A stretch of DNA of 64,000 bases from an uncultured Bacteroides sp. GTDB lineage: Bacteria; Bacteroidota; Bacteroidia; Bacteroidales; UBA932. The stretch spans positions 1 through 64,000 of the forward strand of contig CAMCGB010000002.1 in assembly GCA_945874355.1 (NCBI GenBank), given 5' to 3'. Shown here in pieces: positions 48,667 to 57,315 of this stretch (the stretch's first letter is position 1; every line of letters starts with the position of its first letter). The notes under the pieces are model-generated. The model saw only the letters and a list, made by a program, of their open reading frames with translations. It had not been told where the DNA came from and searched no databases. Both the position numbers and the translations under genes were made by a program.

Positions 48667-49581
48667 TTACTCTGACATATTTTTTATGTATGGAAGGTCG
48701 GGCAGCTGCCCGAAGGAGTAGAACTGCTTTGCGTTGAGTCCCAGTATGAGCTCTTTCTCTTGTTCGCTCAATTCCTTGGACTTGCTGATGAAGTCGTAGG
48801 ACATTCGGTAGGTGATGGCAGTGATGGTGCGCGGATAGTCGCTTCCCCACATAAGGGCCTGCTCGCCTACAAGGTCAATGGCTCTTCTGATGCTCCTGAT
48901 GGCAGATGGGTAGGGGTAGAACTCGCTGTTATAGAGCCAGGTTATGCCGCCGCTTTCTATCTTGACGTTTTCCCCTTCCCTTGCAAGAAGAATCTGATGC
49001 TCGAACGAAGGCATGGTCACCATCCCGAAATGCCCGATGGCGATTTTCAGAGCGGGACACTGCCTGATGACTTCCTTCATCTGGGCTATCTGATTAAGGT
49101 CGTCGGCAAGGCAGATGGAAAGTATCAGGCCCTCCTTCTCCATATATAGGAACATATCCATAAGGGAAGTAAGGGAGCAGTGGAGCCTATGAGCCGGGAG
49201 GGCTATCCCCTTAAGGCCAGCCTTTTTTATCTCTTTGGCATCTTCCAGGGCGCAGGGTACAGTGCCATCGGGGCTGAAGTGCGGTGCTCCCATACAGAAA
49301 AACCTGTCGGGGTAGCGCTTCTGAACCTCAGAAAGGTAAGAGTTCTGGTTGCCGTCGATGATCTCCTGAACCACTACTGCGGCTCCTACCTGGGCGTAGT
49401 CCATATTGGAAAGGAAGACTTCAGCGCTGTTGCGGGAATCTATCATAAAGGGAGGAAGCATCTGGACCTCTTCGTCCATAAAGATGCTCCTTCCGTTCTT
49501 TAGGGACAGGACACGTTTTCCGTCCACATAGCAGTCCTGCTTGAGCCAGAGGTGGGAATGGGCGTCGATGATGGTCGGCAT
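48667..49581 (-). CDS. Amidohydrolase-2 family protein, lactonase-like
   Basis: A 304-residue metal-dependent hydrolase of the amidohydrolase-2 (PF04909) type. It starts with IIDAHSHLW (HxH), has a middle histidine in IGHFGM and a late aspartate in WGSDYPRT, which are the usual metal and catalytic positions. The family includes L-fucono-1,5-lactonase and L-galactonolactonase as well as decarboxylases. The position between an AKR sugar dehydrogenase (4 bases upstream) and a zinc dehydrogenase (10 bases downstream) favours a lactonase. Confidence 0.82.
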   Translation of the reverse strand: MPTIIDAHSHLWLKQDCYVDGKRVLSLKNGRSIFMDEEVQMLPPFMIDSRNSAEVFLSNMDYAQVGAAVVVQEIIDGNQNSYLSEVQKRYPDRFFCMGAPHFSPDGTVPCALEDAKEIKKAGLKGIALPAHRLHCSLTSLMDMFLYMEKEGLILSICLADDLNQIAQMKEVIRQCPALKIAIGHFGMVTMPSFEHQILLAREGENVKIESGGITWLYNSEFYPYPSAIRSIRRAIDLVGEQALMWGSDYPRTITAITYRMSYDFISKSKELSEQEKELILGLNAKQFYSFGQLPDLPYIKNMSE

Positions 49582-49585
49582 AAGG

Positions 49586-50533
49586 CTATGAATTTGACCA
49601 GCTTACTCTCATCTGGCCTCCTATGATGGAGCGCACTTTGCGGACCAGCTCCCAGTCGGGCTCACTGCTTGCCCATTCGATGTTCCTGAGCACGTTGCAG
49701 CTTCTGGACGAAGAGAAGAGGGTGGTGGTGATGCCGGGATTGCTGACAGCATACTGCACGGCCAGCTTTTCTATAGGGTAGCCTTCCGAAAGGCAGAATT
49801 CAGAGGCCTTCCTGCAGGCAAGAACAAGCTCCTGCGGGGCGGGATGCCAGGAAGGAACCCCTCTCGAAGAGAGCAGCCCCATGCTCAGGGGAGAAGCGTT
49901 GATGACTCCTATTCCCTTGATTTTGAAATAGTTCAGATGGTCCCCGAGAGCGTCGTCGTTGAGGCAGTAATGGCAGAAATTCAATATGCTCTCCACTGTT
50001 CCTTCGGGGCAGTGTTCAATGACCCAGATAAGGTTGTCAATCTGGAGGTCGGTAATTCCGACGTGCCCCACTACCCCTTCGTCCCTAAGTTCGCACAGGG
50101 CTCTAAGAGTCTCGTCCACCACCTTCTGGAGTCCGCCTTCCATTGCGGCCTGGAACTCTATGTCGTGGACATTGATCAGGTCTATGTAATCCACCCCGAG
50201 CCTTTCCATACTTTCATAGACGCTTTCTTTGGCTCTTTTGGCGCTATAGTCCCAGGTGTTGACTCCGTCTTTCCCGTAACGGCCGACCTTGGTGCTGAGG
50301 TAATAGCTCCCGCGGGGGATTCTTCTCAGCGCCTTCCCGAGCACGGTTTCGGCTTTGTAGTGTCCGTAGTAGGGGCTGACATCTATGAAGTTGATGCCGC
50401 CGCTGACAGCTGTTTCGACTGCTTCTATGGATTCCTTCTCGTCCGTGGGGTGAAATACGCTTCCAAGCGAGGAGGCCCCAAAAGAGATGCGGGACAGCTT
50501 CATTCCGGTTTTCCCGAGTTCTGAGTATTCCAT
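49586..50533 (-). CDS. Aldo-keto reductase, L-galactose dehydrogenase-like
   Basis: A 315-residue AKR with the catalytic tetrad visible: D in FIDVSPYYG, Y in the same stretch, K in STKVGRYG, and H in INVHDIEF. The pattern GASSLGSVFHP, INFIDVSPYYG, VHDIEF, NFCHYCLND and SPLSMGLL closely recalls plant and bacterial L-galactose dehydrogenases and D-threo-aldose (L-fucose) dehydrogenases, which oxidise the sugar to the lactone. It directly precedes the lactonase-like gene and follows the ABC-F gene after 4 bases. Confidence 0.87.
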   Translation of the reverse strand: MEYSELGKTGMKLSRISFGASSLGSVFHPTDEKESIEAVETAVSGGINFIDVSPYYGHYKAETVLGKALRRIPRGSYYLSTKVGRYGKDGVNTWDYSAKRAKESVYESMERLGVDYIDLINVHDIEFQAAMEGGLQKVVDETLRALCELRDEGVVGHVGITDLQIDNLIWVIEHCPEGTVESILNFCHYCLNDDALGDHLNYFKIKGIGVINASPLSMGLLSSRGVPSWHPAPQELVLACRKASEFCLSEGYPIEKLAVQYAVSNPGITTTLFSSSRSCNVLRNIEWASSEPDWELVRKVRSIIGGQMRVSWSNS

Positions 50534-50537
50534 ATCG

Positions 50538-52301
50538 TTATTCGTTTATTTCAAGCCATCTGAGCTCAAGGGTGTCGATTTCGTCGATAATCTGCTGAAC
50601 CCTCTCAGAAGCTTTCTGGAGAGAGCTGAAGTCGAGCTGTCCGCTGCTCATCTCTTCTTCCAGACTCTTTCTCTCCTCTTGAAGAGCTTCGAGCTTTGAC
50701 TCAATCTGAATGAGTTCCTGCTGCTCGCGGTAAGTGATTTTCTTCGGTTTCGGCTTTGATGAAGCCTTCTGGGCCCCGTCCTGCGCTTTTTTAAGCCCTG
50801 AGGCTTCCTTGTTCGCTGCTTTCCAATCTTTTATAAAAGCGCGGTATTCGCTCAGCGAACCTATGAAGTCCTTGACCTTGCCCTCTCCGCAGAAGACCAG
50901 CAGGTGGTCTGCAACCCTGTCCAGGAAATGGCGGTCGTGGCTGACGATTATAAGGCTTCCGGTGTATTCCCTGAGGTACTCTTCGAGTATGTTAAGCGTT
51001 ACGATGTCCAGGTCGTTGGTGGGCTCGTCGAGAATCAGCAGGTTGGGATTGCGGCTAAGGACTGTCAGCAGGTAGAGCCTTCTGCGTTCCCCGCCGGAGA
51101 GCCTGGACACTTTGGTGGTAAGGGCGTCGTGAGGGAAGAGGAAGCGGGCGAGCAGGGAAGTGTCGCTGATGATGTCCTGCACGCACTCGTCGCTGCCAAA
51201 CTGCATTCCTTCCTGGCGGTAATAGCCTACCACAAGCGATTCGCCCCTGTCGATGGTTCCGCTCTGGGGCTCGAGCGCTCCTGTCAGAAGGTCAAGGAAG
51301 GTGGACTTGCCTATGCCGTTCCGCCCGACTATGCCCAGTTTGTCGCCCCGCTGGAAATTGTAGCTGAAGTCTTTAAGGATAACCCCGCCTTCCCAGCTGT
51401 AATTCACCGCTTTGCAATTGATTACCTTGTTCCCCAAGCGGGCCGCCCCACCTACCGTGCTCAAATCCAGGGCTTTGGTGGCAAGGCTCTCGGAAGCCCT
51501 CTCTTCGAGCTCGTGGAAGGCGTTGATGCGGTATTTTGCCTTGCCGCTGCGGGCGCAGGGAGTGGCGCGTATCCATTCCAGTTCGCGCCGCAGAAGGTTG
51601 CGCACCTTGTCGCTGCGGGCGTTGAAATTGCTGATTCTCTCGTCTCTTTTCTCGAGGTAGTTCTGGTAGTCTCCTTTATAGCAGTAGACGCTTCCGTGGT
51701 CAAGCTCCAGGATGGTGTTGCACACCCTGTCCAGGAAGTACCTGTCGTGGGTGACCATCAGAAGGGTCCTGCGGCTTTTTTTGAGCTGGGCCTCCAGATA
51801 CTCCACCGCGTCGATGTCGAGATGGTTGGTGGGCTCGTCCAGAATCAGGAAATCGGCATCCAGGGCCATCATCTCACTCAGGGCCACCCTTTTGACTTCT
51901 CCACCCGAGAGCTCGCCCATTATGCGGCCGGGGTCGTGCAGCCCGAAATTGCCAAGATGCTCCTTGAGCTTGATGCTGAATTCCTGCCTCTCTTCCTCGC
52001 TGTAGCCTTCAAGCGCCTTACGGCTATGTTCCTGCACCTGGGCTTCTATGCTCAAGGCAGGGTCGAAATCGTAGTCCTGCTCCAGGAAAGCGATGCGGAT
52101 ATGTCTCAGGAACAGCACTTTGCCACCGGAATCGGACTTGTCTTTGCCGGCTAGAATCCGTAGAAGAGTGGTCTTTCCCGTGCCGTTAGGAGCCACAAGG
52201 GCAATCTTGTCGCCTTCGTTTATGTTGAAAGCGATGTTTTCAAACAGGACCTTCGGCCCGTATGACTTGGAGATGTTTTCTATCTGCAGGTAGCTGGGCA
52301 T
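50538..52301 (-). CDS. ABC-F family ATPase (Uup-like)
   Basis: A 587-residue protein with two ATPase domains and no membrane segment, so not a transporter. Domain 1: APNGTGKTTLLRILAG and LSGGEVKRVALSEMM. Domain 2: VGRNGIGKSTFLDLLTG and LSGGERRRLYLL. The linker is basic (VRNLLRRELEWIRATP), and the C-terminus is a coiled coil (EQQELIQIESKLEALQEER) as in Uup. ABC-F proteins act on the ribosome, resolving stalled states; some give antibiotic resistance. Its place inside a ROK-led sugar operon is unusual. Confidence 0.9.
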   Translation of the reverse strand: MPSYLQIENISKSYGPKVLFENIAFNINEGDKIALVAPNGTGKTTLLRILAGKDKSDSGGKVLFLRHIRIAFLEQDYDFDPALSIEAQVQEHSRKALEGYSEEERQEFSIKLKEHLGNFGLHDPGRIMGELSGGEVKRVALSEMMALDADFLILDEPTNHLDIDAVEYLEAQLKKSRRTLLMVTHDRYFLDRVCNTILELDHGSVYCYKGDYQNYLEKRDERISNFNARSDKVRNLLRRELEWIRATPCARSGKAKYRINAFHELEERASESLATKALDLSTVGGAARLGNKVINCKAVNYSWEGGVILKDFSYNFQRGDKLGIVGRNGIGKSTFLDLLTGALEPQSGTIDRGESLVVGYYRQEGMQFGSDECVQDIISDTSLLARFLFPHDALTTKVSRLSGGERRRLYLLTVLSRNPNLLILDEPTNDLDIVTLNILEEYLREYTGSLIIVSHDRHFLDRVADHLLVFCGEGKVKDFIGSLSEYRAFIKDWKAANKEASGLKKAQDGAQKASSKPKPKKITYREQQELIQIESKLEALQEERKSLEEEMSSGQLDFSSLQKASERVQQIIDEIDTLELRWLEINE

Positions 52302-52311
52302 AGGGATACTC

Positions 52312-53514
52312 TTACAGCAGTCCCAAAACCTTGTCCCTGGACAGCAGGCAGTCGCCGACCGATGCGGCCTTGCGGTCGAGCTTCGACAGGACTATGGAGG
52401 TGTCCGAAGACACTTTGGAGAGGGAAAGACGGTTGACGGCGGTCTTGATAGGAAGGAGCAGATAGTCCTTTCCTACAATCAGGCGGCCTCCGATTACCAC
52501 CAGACCGGGGTTGAAGATGTTCAGAACGCCGGCAATGCCCCTTCCCAGGGTGTCTCCCACCTTGCCTATGCAGTCGATTGCGAGCACGTCGCCTTCCTCG
52601 ACTGCGTTCAGGATTTCATCCAGCTCGATGTCTCCTTTCTGCTGGTAGATCTTCAGCAGGGAAGAAGAGTGGCCCTGCTTGAGCTTCTCGACCATCATCC
52701 TGTGCAGGGCCGAACCGGATGCACCTGTCTCAAGGCAGCCGACCTTGCCGCAACGGCAGATGATGTCGTTGTTCAGGGCGGGGAAGTGCCCGAGCTCGCC
52801 GCTGTAGCCCGACTTGCCGTAGTAGAGCTTGCCGTCGGTTATGATGCCCATTCCGAGTCCCCAGCTGATGTTGATGAAAATCAAATTGGGATCGGCTTTC
52901 TTGCCGAGTTCCATAAACTCTCCGTAAGCCATAGCCCTCGAGTCGTTCTCGATGTTGACCTGCACATTGAACTCCTTCTGGAAGGCGCTTTTGAGGGGAA
53001 TGTCGTCGCTGACGAAATAGGTCAGCGAATATCCCTTTTCGGGATTCACCCTTCCGGACAGGCTCACTCCGACGCCCAGCACCTTGATCCAGGGGATGCC
53101 GCATTTGGTGACCTCGTCCTTCACCATACGGCAGATGGCACGGAACGACACTTCATTGGCCTCCAGCACGAACTCGATGTCCTGGATGAATTTGATGACA
53201 TCTCCCTTGAAGTCGCTGATGGCTATATGGAAATGATGCCTCGCGATATCCACACCCACAAAGTAGCCGGCTTCGGGATTGAGCCCGTAAACGCTCGGGC
53301 GCCTGCCTCCTGAAGTGCCCACCTTGCCTTCGTCCTGAAGGAAGTTCTCCTCCATAAGCTCCCCGATCAGCTTGGTGATGGTTGGCACGCTTATGCCCAG
53401 GGCCCTGCTGAAATCAGCAATGCTGTAGTTGTTGTGTATGATGCAGAGCCTTAAAATCTCGCGTTTGAGGGCCGCATTCTTGCTGCCGGGATCGTTGAGG
53501 AAAGTAGGTGTCAT
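52312..53514 (-). CDS. ROK-family transcriptional regulator
   Basis: 400 residues: an N-terminal winged helix-turn-helix (about 17-65, SIADFSRALGISVPTITKLI) followed by a ROK sugar-kinase-like domain with the ASP-type phosphate loop (YFVGVDIARHHFHIAI), the ELGHFP motif and the zinc cluster CRCGKVGCLE. Such NagC/XylR-type regulators respond to a sugar or sugar phosphate. First gene of the operon leading to the AKR, amidohydrolase and zinc dehydrogenase, so it probably controls them and itself. -7 element at 53539-53546. Confidence 0.9.
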   Translation of the reverse strand: MTPTFLNDPGSKNAALKREILRLCIIHNNYSIADFSRALGISVPTITKLIGELMEENFLQDEGKVGTSGGRRPSVYGLNPEAGYFVGVDIARHHFHIAISDFKGDVIKFIQDIEFVLEANEVSFRAICRMVKDEVTKCGIPWIKVLGVGVSLSGRVNPEKGYSLTYFVSDDIPLKSAFQKEFNVQVNIENDSRAMAYGEFMELGKKADPNLIFINISWGLGMGIITDGKLYYGKSGYSGELGHFPALNNDIICRCGKVGCLETGASGSALHRMMVEKLKQGHSSSLLKIYQQKGDIELDEILNAVEEGDVLAIDCIGKVGDTLGRGIAGVLNIFNPGLVVIGGRLIVGKDYLLLPIKTAVNRLSLSKVSSDTSIVLSKLDRKAASVGDCLLSRDKVLGLL

Positions 53515-53538
53515 TGTGCTCGGAGTGTTATGGTTCTA

Positions 53539-53546
53539 CAAAAATA
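53539..53546 (-). promoter_or_regulatory. Promoter -7 element of the ROK operon
   Basis: Minus-strand TATTTTTG fits TAnnTTTG, 25 bases from the ATG at 53514. It is back to back with the -7 element of the next transcript. Confidence 0.5.
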
Positions 53547-53559
53547 AATAATTTTTTTA

Positions 53560-53567
53560 TATATTTG
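53560..53567 (+). promoter_or_regulatory. Promoter -7 element of the sensor/trkH operon
   Basis: TATATTTG fits TAnnTTTG, 26 bases from the ATG at 53594. Confidence 0.5.
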
Positions 53568-53593
53568 TAAATCTATTTGAAATTATTTAATAA

Positions 53594-54415
53594 ATGTCTG
53601 TCAGGAAGGCTATCAAAAAAGTAAAGGCATTAAGACTTTCTATCAAATCGAAGTTGATACTCAGCCTCTTGTCCATCGCGGCGATACTTCTGGTGTCGTC
53701 CACCATCTCGGTTATGGAGTACTCAAGTATGAGCGACTATGTATCCGAGCTCATTGCGGAGGATATCTCAAGCATCAATGTGGCCAATCGTCTCGCTGAT
53801 ATGACGAGCAAGTACAATCTCCAGATTCTCGAATCCATAGGCAACGACGCCGAGGGCCTTCTGCCCGACTTCGACAACGACTATTTCAAGTCCCGCTGCG
53901 ACTCTCTGCGGCTCTCGACTGCAGGCAACCAGGTTTCGCCCCTCGCCGACTCGGTGATGTATTCGTATGCGGCGTATATGCTGACTTCAATGGAGTTCAA
54001 TGATGTGGCCCAGTCCAATTTCATCGATACCCGTGACTGGTACTTCGACCGCCTGCAGCCCCGCTATGACCGCCTGAAAAGCGATATAGACATCCTGACA
54101 GCTTCAGTCTACCGCGACCTGGAGAAGAATTCGGCCACTTTCGAGAGAGGCTTCTACCGCAGCGTCATCCCCGGCATCGTAGCAGTGGGTGTAGGGCTGC
54201 TTCTGGTCCTGATGCTGCTCTTCTTTATGCTGGCCTTTTATGTCAATCCCCTGTACGGGATGCTGGATTCCCTGAGGGCATACAAGTCGATGGACAAGAA
54301 ATACAGCGTCACCTTCGACGGCGACGACGAGCTGGTGGAGCTGAACGAGTCCATCACCGAGCTCGCTACCGAGAATCAACAGTTGAGGCGCAGAATTAAG
54401 CAACTTCGCAAATGA
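53594..54415 (+). CDS. Two-helix membrane sensor with HAMP-like end
   Basis: 273 residues: a basic N-terminus, membrane helix 1 (about 20-40), a helical periplasmic part of about 150 residues reminiscent of four-helix-bundle chemoreceptor sensors, membrane helix 2 (about 190-216), and a cytoplasmic HAMP-like segment ending in a short coiled coil (ELATENQQLRRRIKQLRK). There is no kinase, cyclase or methyl-accepting domain. Its stop overlaps the trkH start by 4 bases, so the two are translated together. An inferred role is sensing an envelope or ionic signal and passing it to TrkH. Confidence 0.72.
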   Translation: MSVRKAIKKVKALRLSIKSKLILSLLSIAAILLVSSTISVMEYSSMSDYVSELIAEDISSINVANRLADMTSKYNLQILESIGNDAEGLLPDFDNDYFKSRCDSLRLSTAGNQVSPLADSVMYSYAAYMLTSMEFNDVAQSNFIDTRDWYFDRLQPRYDRLKSDIDILTASVYRDLEKNSATFERGFYRSVIPGIVAVGVGLLLVLMLLFFMLAFYVNPLYGMLDSLRAYKSMDKKYSVTFDGDDELVELNESITELATENQQLRRRIKQLRK

Positions 54416-55866
54416 ACTGGAAAGTCATAAGCCGAAACATAGGTTATGCCCTGCTGGTGAGTGCGCTGTTTATGTTCCTCAGCGTGCTTGTCTCCATTCA
54501 CGACGGCAACGACTCCGCTCTGGCAGCCCTGTCGATTTCGTTGGTGATTACCTTCATTGTCGGTATATTCCCCTTCATCTTTGTCCGCAAGACTTCTTCC
54601 ATCTCGCTGAAGGAGGGCTATGTCATCATCACCCTGTCCTGGCTGATGTCCTTTGTCTTCGGTATGCTTCCCTACGCCCTCTGGGGTGGCCCGTTCACCC
54701 TGCAGAACGCCTGGTTCGAGTCGGTGAGCGGATTCACTACCTGCGGCGCCACCATCCTGGAAAGCATTGAGAATCTGCCCCGAAGCCTTCTCTTCTGGAG
54801 AGCCTCAACCCATTTCATCGGAGGTTTGGGAGTTGTCGTTTTCCTGCTTCTGATTATCCCCGAGTCCAGCCCTATGAGGATGAGGCTCACCAATATGGAA
54901 CTGACTTCGCTCAGCCGCGAGGGTTATTCTTCGAAAACCGGCAAGGTGGTCTATATCTTTGCCTATGTGTACATCGCCCTGGTCGTGCTGTCCTGCATCT
55001 GCTATCTGCTCGCGGGGATGAATTTTTTCGATGCCATCTGCCACGCGATGAGCGTGATTTCGACCGGAGGCTTCAGTACGCGCAACAATTCCATCGCTTC
55101 TTTCGACTCGCGCGCCATCGAGGCTGTGACGATGTTCTTTATGTATGTTTCGTCCCTGCATTTCGGCGTGTTGTACCTGAGCGTAGTGACCCGGTCCCTG
55201 AAACCCCTGAACAACCCTGTATTCAAGACATATACGATTTTTGTGGTAGTCGTCTCCCTTCTCATTTCCGCCGGACTGAAGTTCAACGGCGACTGTCAGG
55301 GTTGGGGACAGTCTCTGTGGAGCGGACTGTTCAGCACTCTGGCCGTATCCACCACCACCGGCTTTGCAATAGTGGATAATGTCACCTGGCCGGTGTGGAT
55401 GATATGTTTGCTGGCAATCGTCGGCATTATGTGCGGAAGCTCCGGCGCCACCTGTTCGGGAATCAAGGTGGACAGGGTGCTGCTGCTTTTCAAGTCTATA
55501 GGAAAGTATGTCAACAACATCCTTCATCCTTCTTCAGTCAATGAAATAAGGCTCGGAAGGAAGATACTCCGGGACGAGGAAGTGTCTCCCCATCTGTTAT
55601 ATATTGCCCTATATGCGCTTGTGATCCTCATCTCCACCTTCCTTCTCGGCCTTACCGGGATGGGATTCGAAGACTCCTGCGTGTCTTCGATAGTGAGCCT
55701 TGCCAATGTGGGGCCGGCCAGCGGTAGCCTTGGCAATATGGGCAATTTCAATTCTGTTCCGATGATGTCCAAACTCATCCTGACTCTGGATATGTTCCTT
55801 GGCCGAATAGAGATTTACCCTGTGCTGGCTGTGGTGGGAATGTTGTTCTCCCGCAGAAAGAGATAA
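54412..55866 (+). CDS. trkH: Potassium uptake protein TrkH
   Basis: The membrane channel subunit of Trk potassium uptake: 484 residues, about ten membrane helices plus four pore loops whose selectivity-filter glycines are recognisable in TTCGATIL, STGGFSTRN, TTTGFAI and LANVGPASG. TrkH usually needs the cytoplasmic NAD(H)/ATP-binding TrkA; no trkA is adjacent here. Instead the gene overlaps a HAMP-like membrane protein gene. A RecD-like helicase gene follows after 9 bases. Confidence 0.92.
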   Translation: MNWKVISRNIGYALLVSALFMFLSVLVSIHDGNDSALAALSISLVITFIVGIFPFIFVRKTSSISLKEGYVIITLSWLMSFVFGMLPYALWGGPFTLQNAWFESVSGFTTCGATILESIENLPRSLLFWRASTHFIGGLGVVVFLLLIIPESSPMRMRLTNMELTSLSREGYSSKTGKVVYIFAYVYIALVVLSCICYLLAGMNFFDAICHAMSVISTGGFSTRNNSIASFDSRAIEAVTMFFMYVSSLHFGVLYLSVVTRSLKPLNNPVFKTYTIFVVVVSLLISAGLKFNGDCQGWGQSLWSGLFSTLAVSTTTGFAIVDNVTWPVWMICLLAIVGIMCGSSGATCSGIKVDRVLLLFKSIGKYVNNILHPSSVNEIRLGRKILRDEEVSPHLLYIALYALVILISTFLLGLTGMGFEDSCVSSIVSLANVGPASGSLGNMGNFNSVPMMSKLILTLDMFLGRIEIYPVLAVVGMLFSRRKR

Positions 55867-55875
55867 CCCCCGGAA

Positions 55876-57315
55876 ATGGAGCGAAAGGAGTTTCTGTATT
55901 CAAAGTTCCGCTCGAGGTTTCGCTTCGAGCCCACTTCCTGCCAGGACAATCTGCTTCAGGCGGTGGCTGATTTTGTGACATGCGACGATGCGGACATACT
56001 CGTAGTTAACGGATATGCCGGCACGGGAAAAACCACTGCTGTAGCTTCTGTGGTGGCCGGATTGAAGGATGTAGGCGTGAAGACGGTCCTGCTTGCCCCC
56101 ACCGGGCGCAGCGCAAAGGTACTCTCCGGGATTGCATCCCGTCCCGCATATACCATACACAAGCACATATATCGCCAGAAGTCTGTGGGTGAAAATGGCC
56201 TGGGCTCCTTCAGCCTGAGTCCCAATAAGGCCCGCAATACGCTTTTTGTGGTCGATGAAGTGTCGCTGATCAGCACCCTGAGCTCTGCCGGCGAAGAGAA
56301 GCAGAACACCCTTTTCGGGACTGGCAATCTGCTCTTTGACCTTGTGGATTTCGTGCGGGCAGGCGATGACTGCCGCCTGATGCTCATCGGTGACTCCGCC
56401 CAGCTGCCCCCTGTAGGGATGGATACTTCGCCCTGTCTGGATACGGATTATATGCGCAGCACCTTTTCCGGCGTGAGGTTTTCGACCCTTTCAACAGTGG
56501 TGCGTCAGGAAAAGGAGAGCGGGATACTTCGCTGCGCAACCACCCTGCGTGGCCACATATTGGATAGCGAAAGCCTGCCTCTGGACGAACTTGGCCTGGA
56601 CCTGGGCGGGACGGATGATGTAGAAAGAATCTCGGGAGGGGAACTGATAGAAACCCTGGGCGATGCTTACAGCCGCTACGGCGAAGACGAGACCATAGTC
56701 CTGTGCCGCTCCAACAAAAGGGCCATACGCTACAATCTGGGCATACGCTCGACTGTGCAGTACAAGGAGGAGAAGCTGGTGAAGGGCGAGAAACTGATGA
56801 TAGTCAAGAACTGCTATCAGTTCCTGGAGAATGTGCCCAGCCTCGACTACATAGCTAACGGCGATATCGCAAATCTCGAGAAGATAGGCTCTTATGAGGA
56901 GCGGTACGGGCTGCATTTCGCCTCTGCGACACTGCAGTTCCCTGACTATGACGATGTGAGCATAGATGCAAAAGTATGCCTTGACACTCTGGAGAGTGAA
57001 AGCGCCAGCCTGAGCTATGAGCAGCAGAACGCCCTGTACCAGGGAGTAAGCGCAGATTATGCCGACAGGGGGAGTCGCCGCCGTGTATGGATGGCCGTGA
57101 GGGAGGACAAATATTTCAATGCCCTCCAACTGAAATATGCCCAGGCCATAACCTGCCACAAGTCCCAGGGAGGCCAGTGGGACTGCGTGTTCGTGGACTA
57201 TCCTTTCTGGCTGGACGAGCTCTCGAGTGAAGACCTGCGGTGGCTGTACACCGCCTTCACCAGAGCTGTCAAAAAATTATATCTGGTTAACTTCAAAGAT
57301 TGTATGTTTGTATGA
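55876..57315 (+). CDS. RecD-like/ PIF1-type DNA helicase
   Basis: A 479-residue superfamily 1 helicase: Walker A VNGYAGTGKTTAVASVV, Walker B FVVDEVSLIS, motif III GDSAQLPPVG, motif IV VVRQEKESGIL and the UvrD_C_2 end ITCHKSQGGQWDCVFVD. It is far shorter than RecD2 and lacks the N-terminal helix-hairpin-helix part, so it belongs to the small ATP-dependent AAA family 5'-3' helicases found in Bacteroidetes. Its TGA overlaps the ATG of the DPP-IV gene. Confidence 0.87.
   Translation: MERKEFLYSKFRSRFRFEPTSCQDNLLQAVADFVTCDDADILVVNGYAGTGKTTAVASVVAGLKDVGVKTVLLAPTGRSAKVLSGIASRPAYTIHKHIYRQKSVGENGLGSFSLSPNKARNTLFVVDEVSLISTLSSAGEEKQNTLFGTGNLLFDLVDFVRAGDDCRLMLIGDSAQLPPVGMDTSPCLDTDYMRSTFSGVRFSTLSTVVRQEKESGILRCATTLRGHILDSESLPLDELGLDLGGTDDVERISGGELIETLGDAYSRYGEDETIVLCRSNKRAIRYNLGIRSTVQYKEEKLVKGEKLMIVKNCYQFLENVPSLDYIANGDIANLEKIGSYEERYGLHFASATLQFPDYDDVSIDAKVCLDTLESESASLSYEQQNALYQGVSADYADRGSRRRVWMAVREDKYFNALQLKYAQAITCHKSQGGQWDCVFVDYPFWLDELSSEDLRWLYTAFTRAVKKLYLVNFKDCMFV

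Noticed and set aside
50904..52154. 416-codon plus-strand frame opposite the ABC-F gene
   Set aside because: Both ABC-F ATPase domains are on the minus strand; the plus frame shows no domain and cuts across both.
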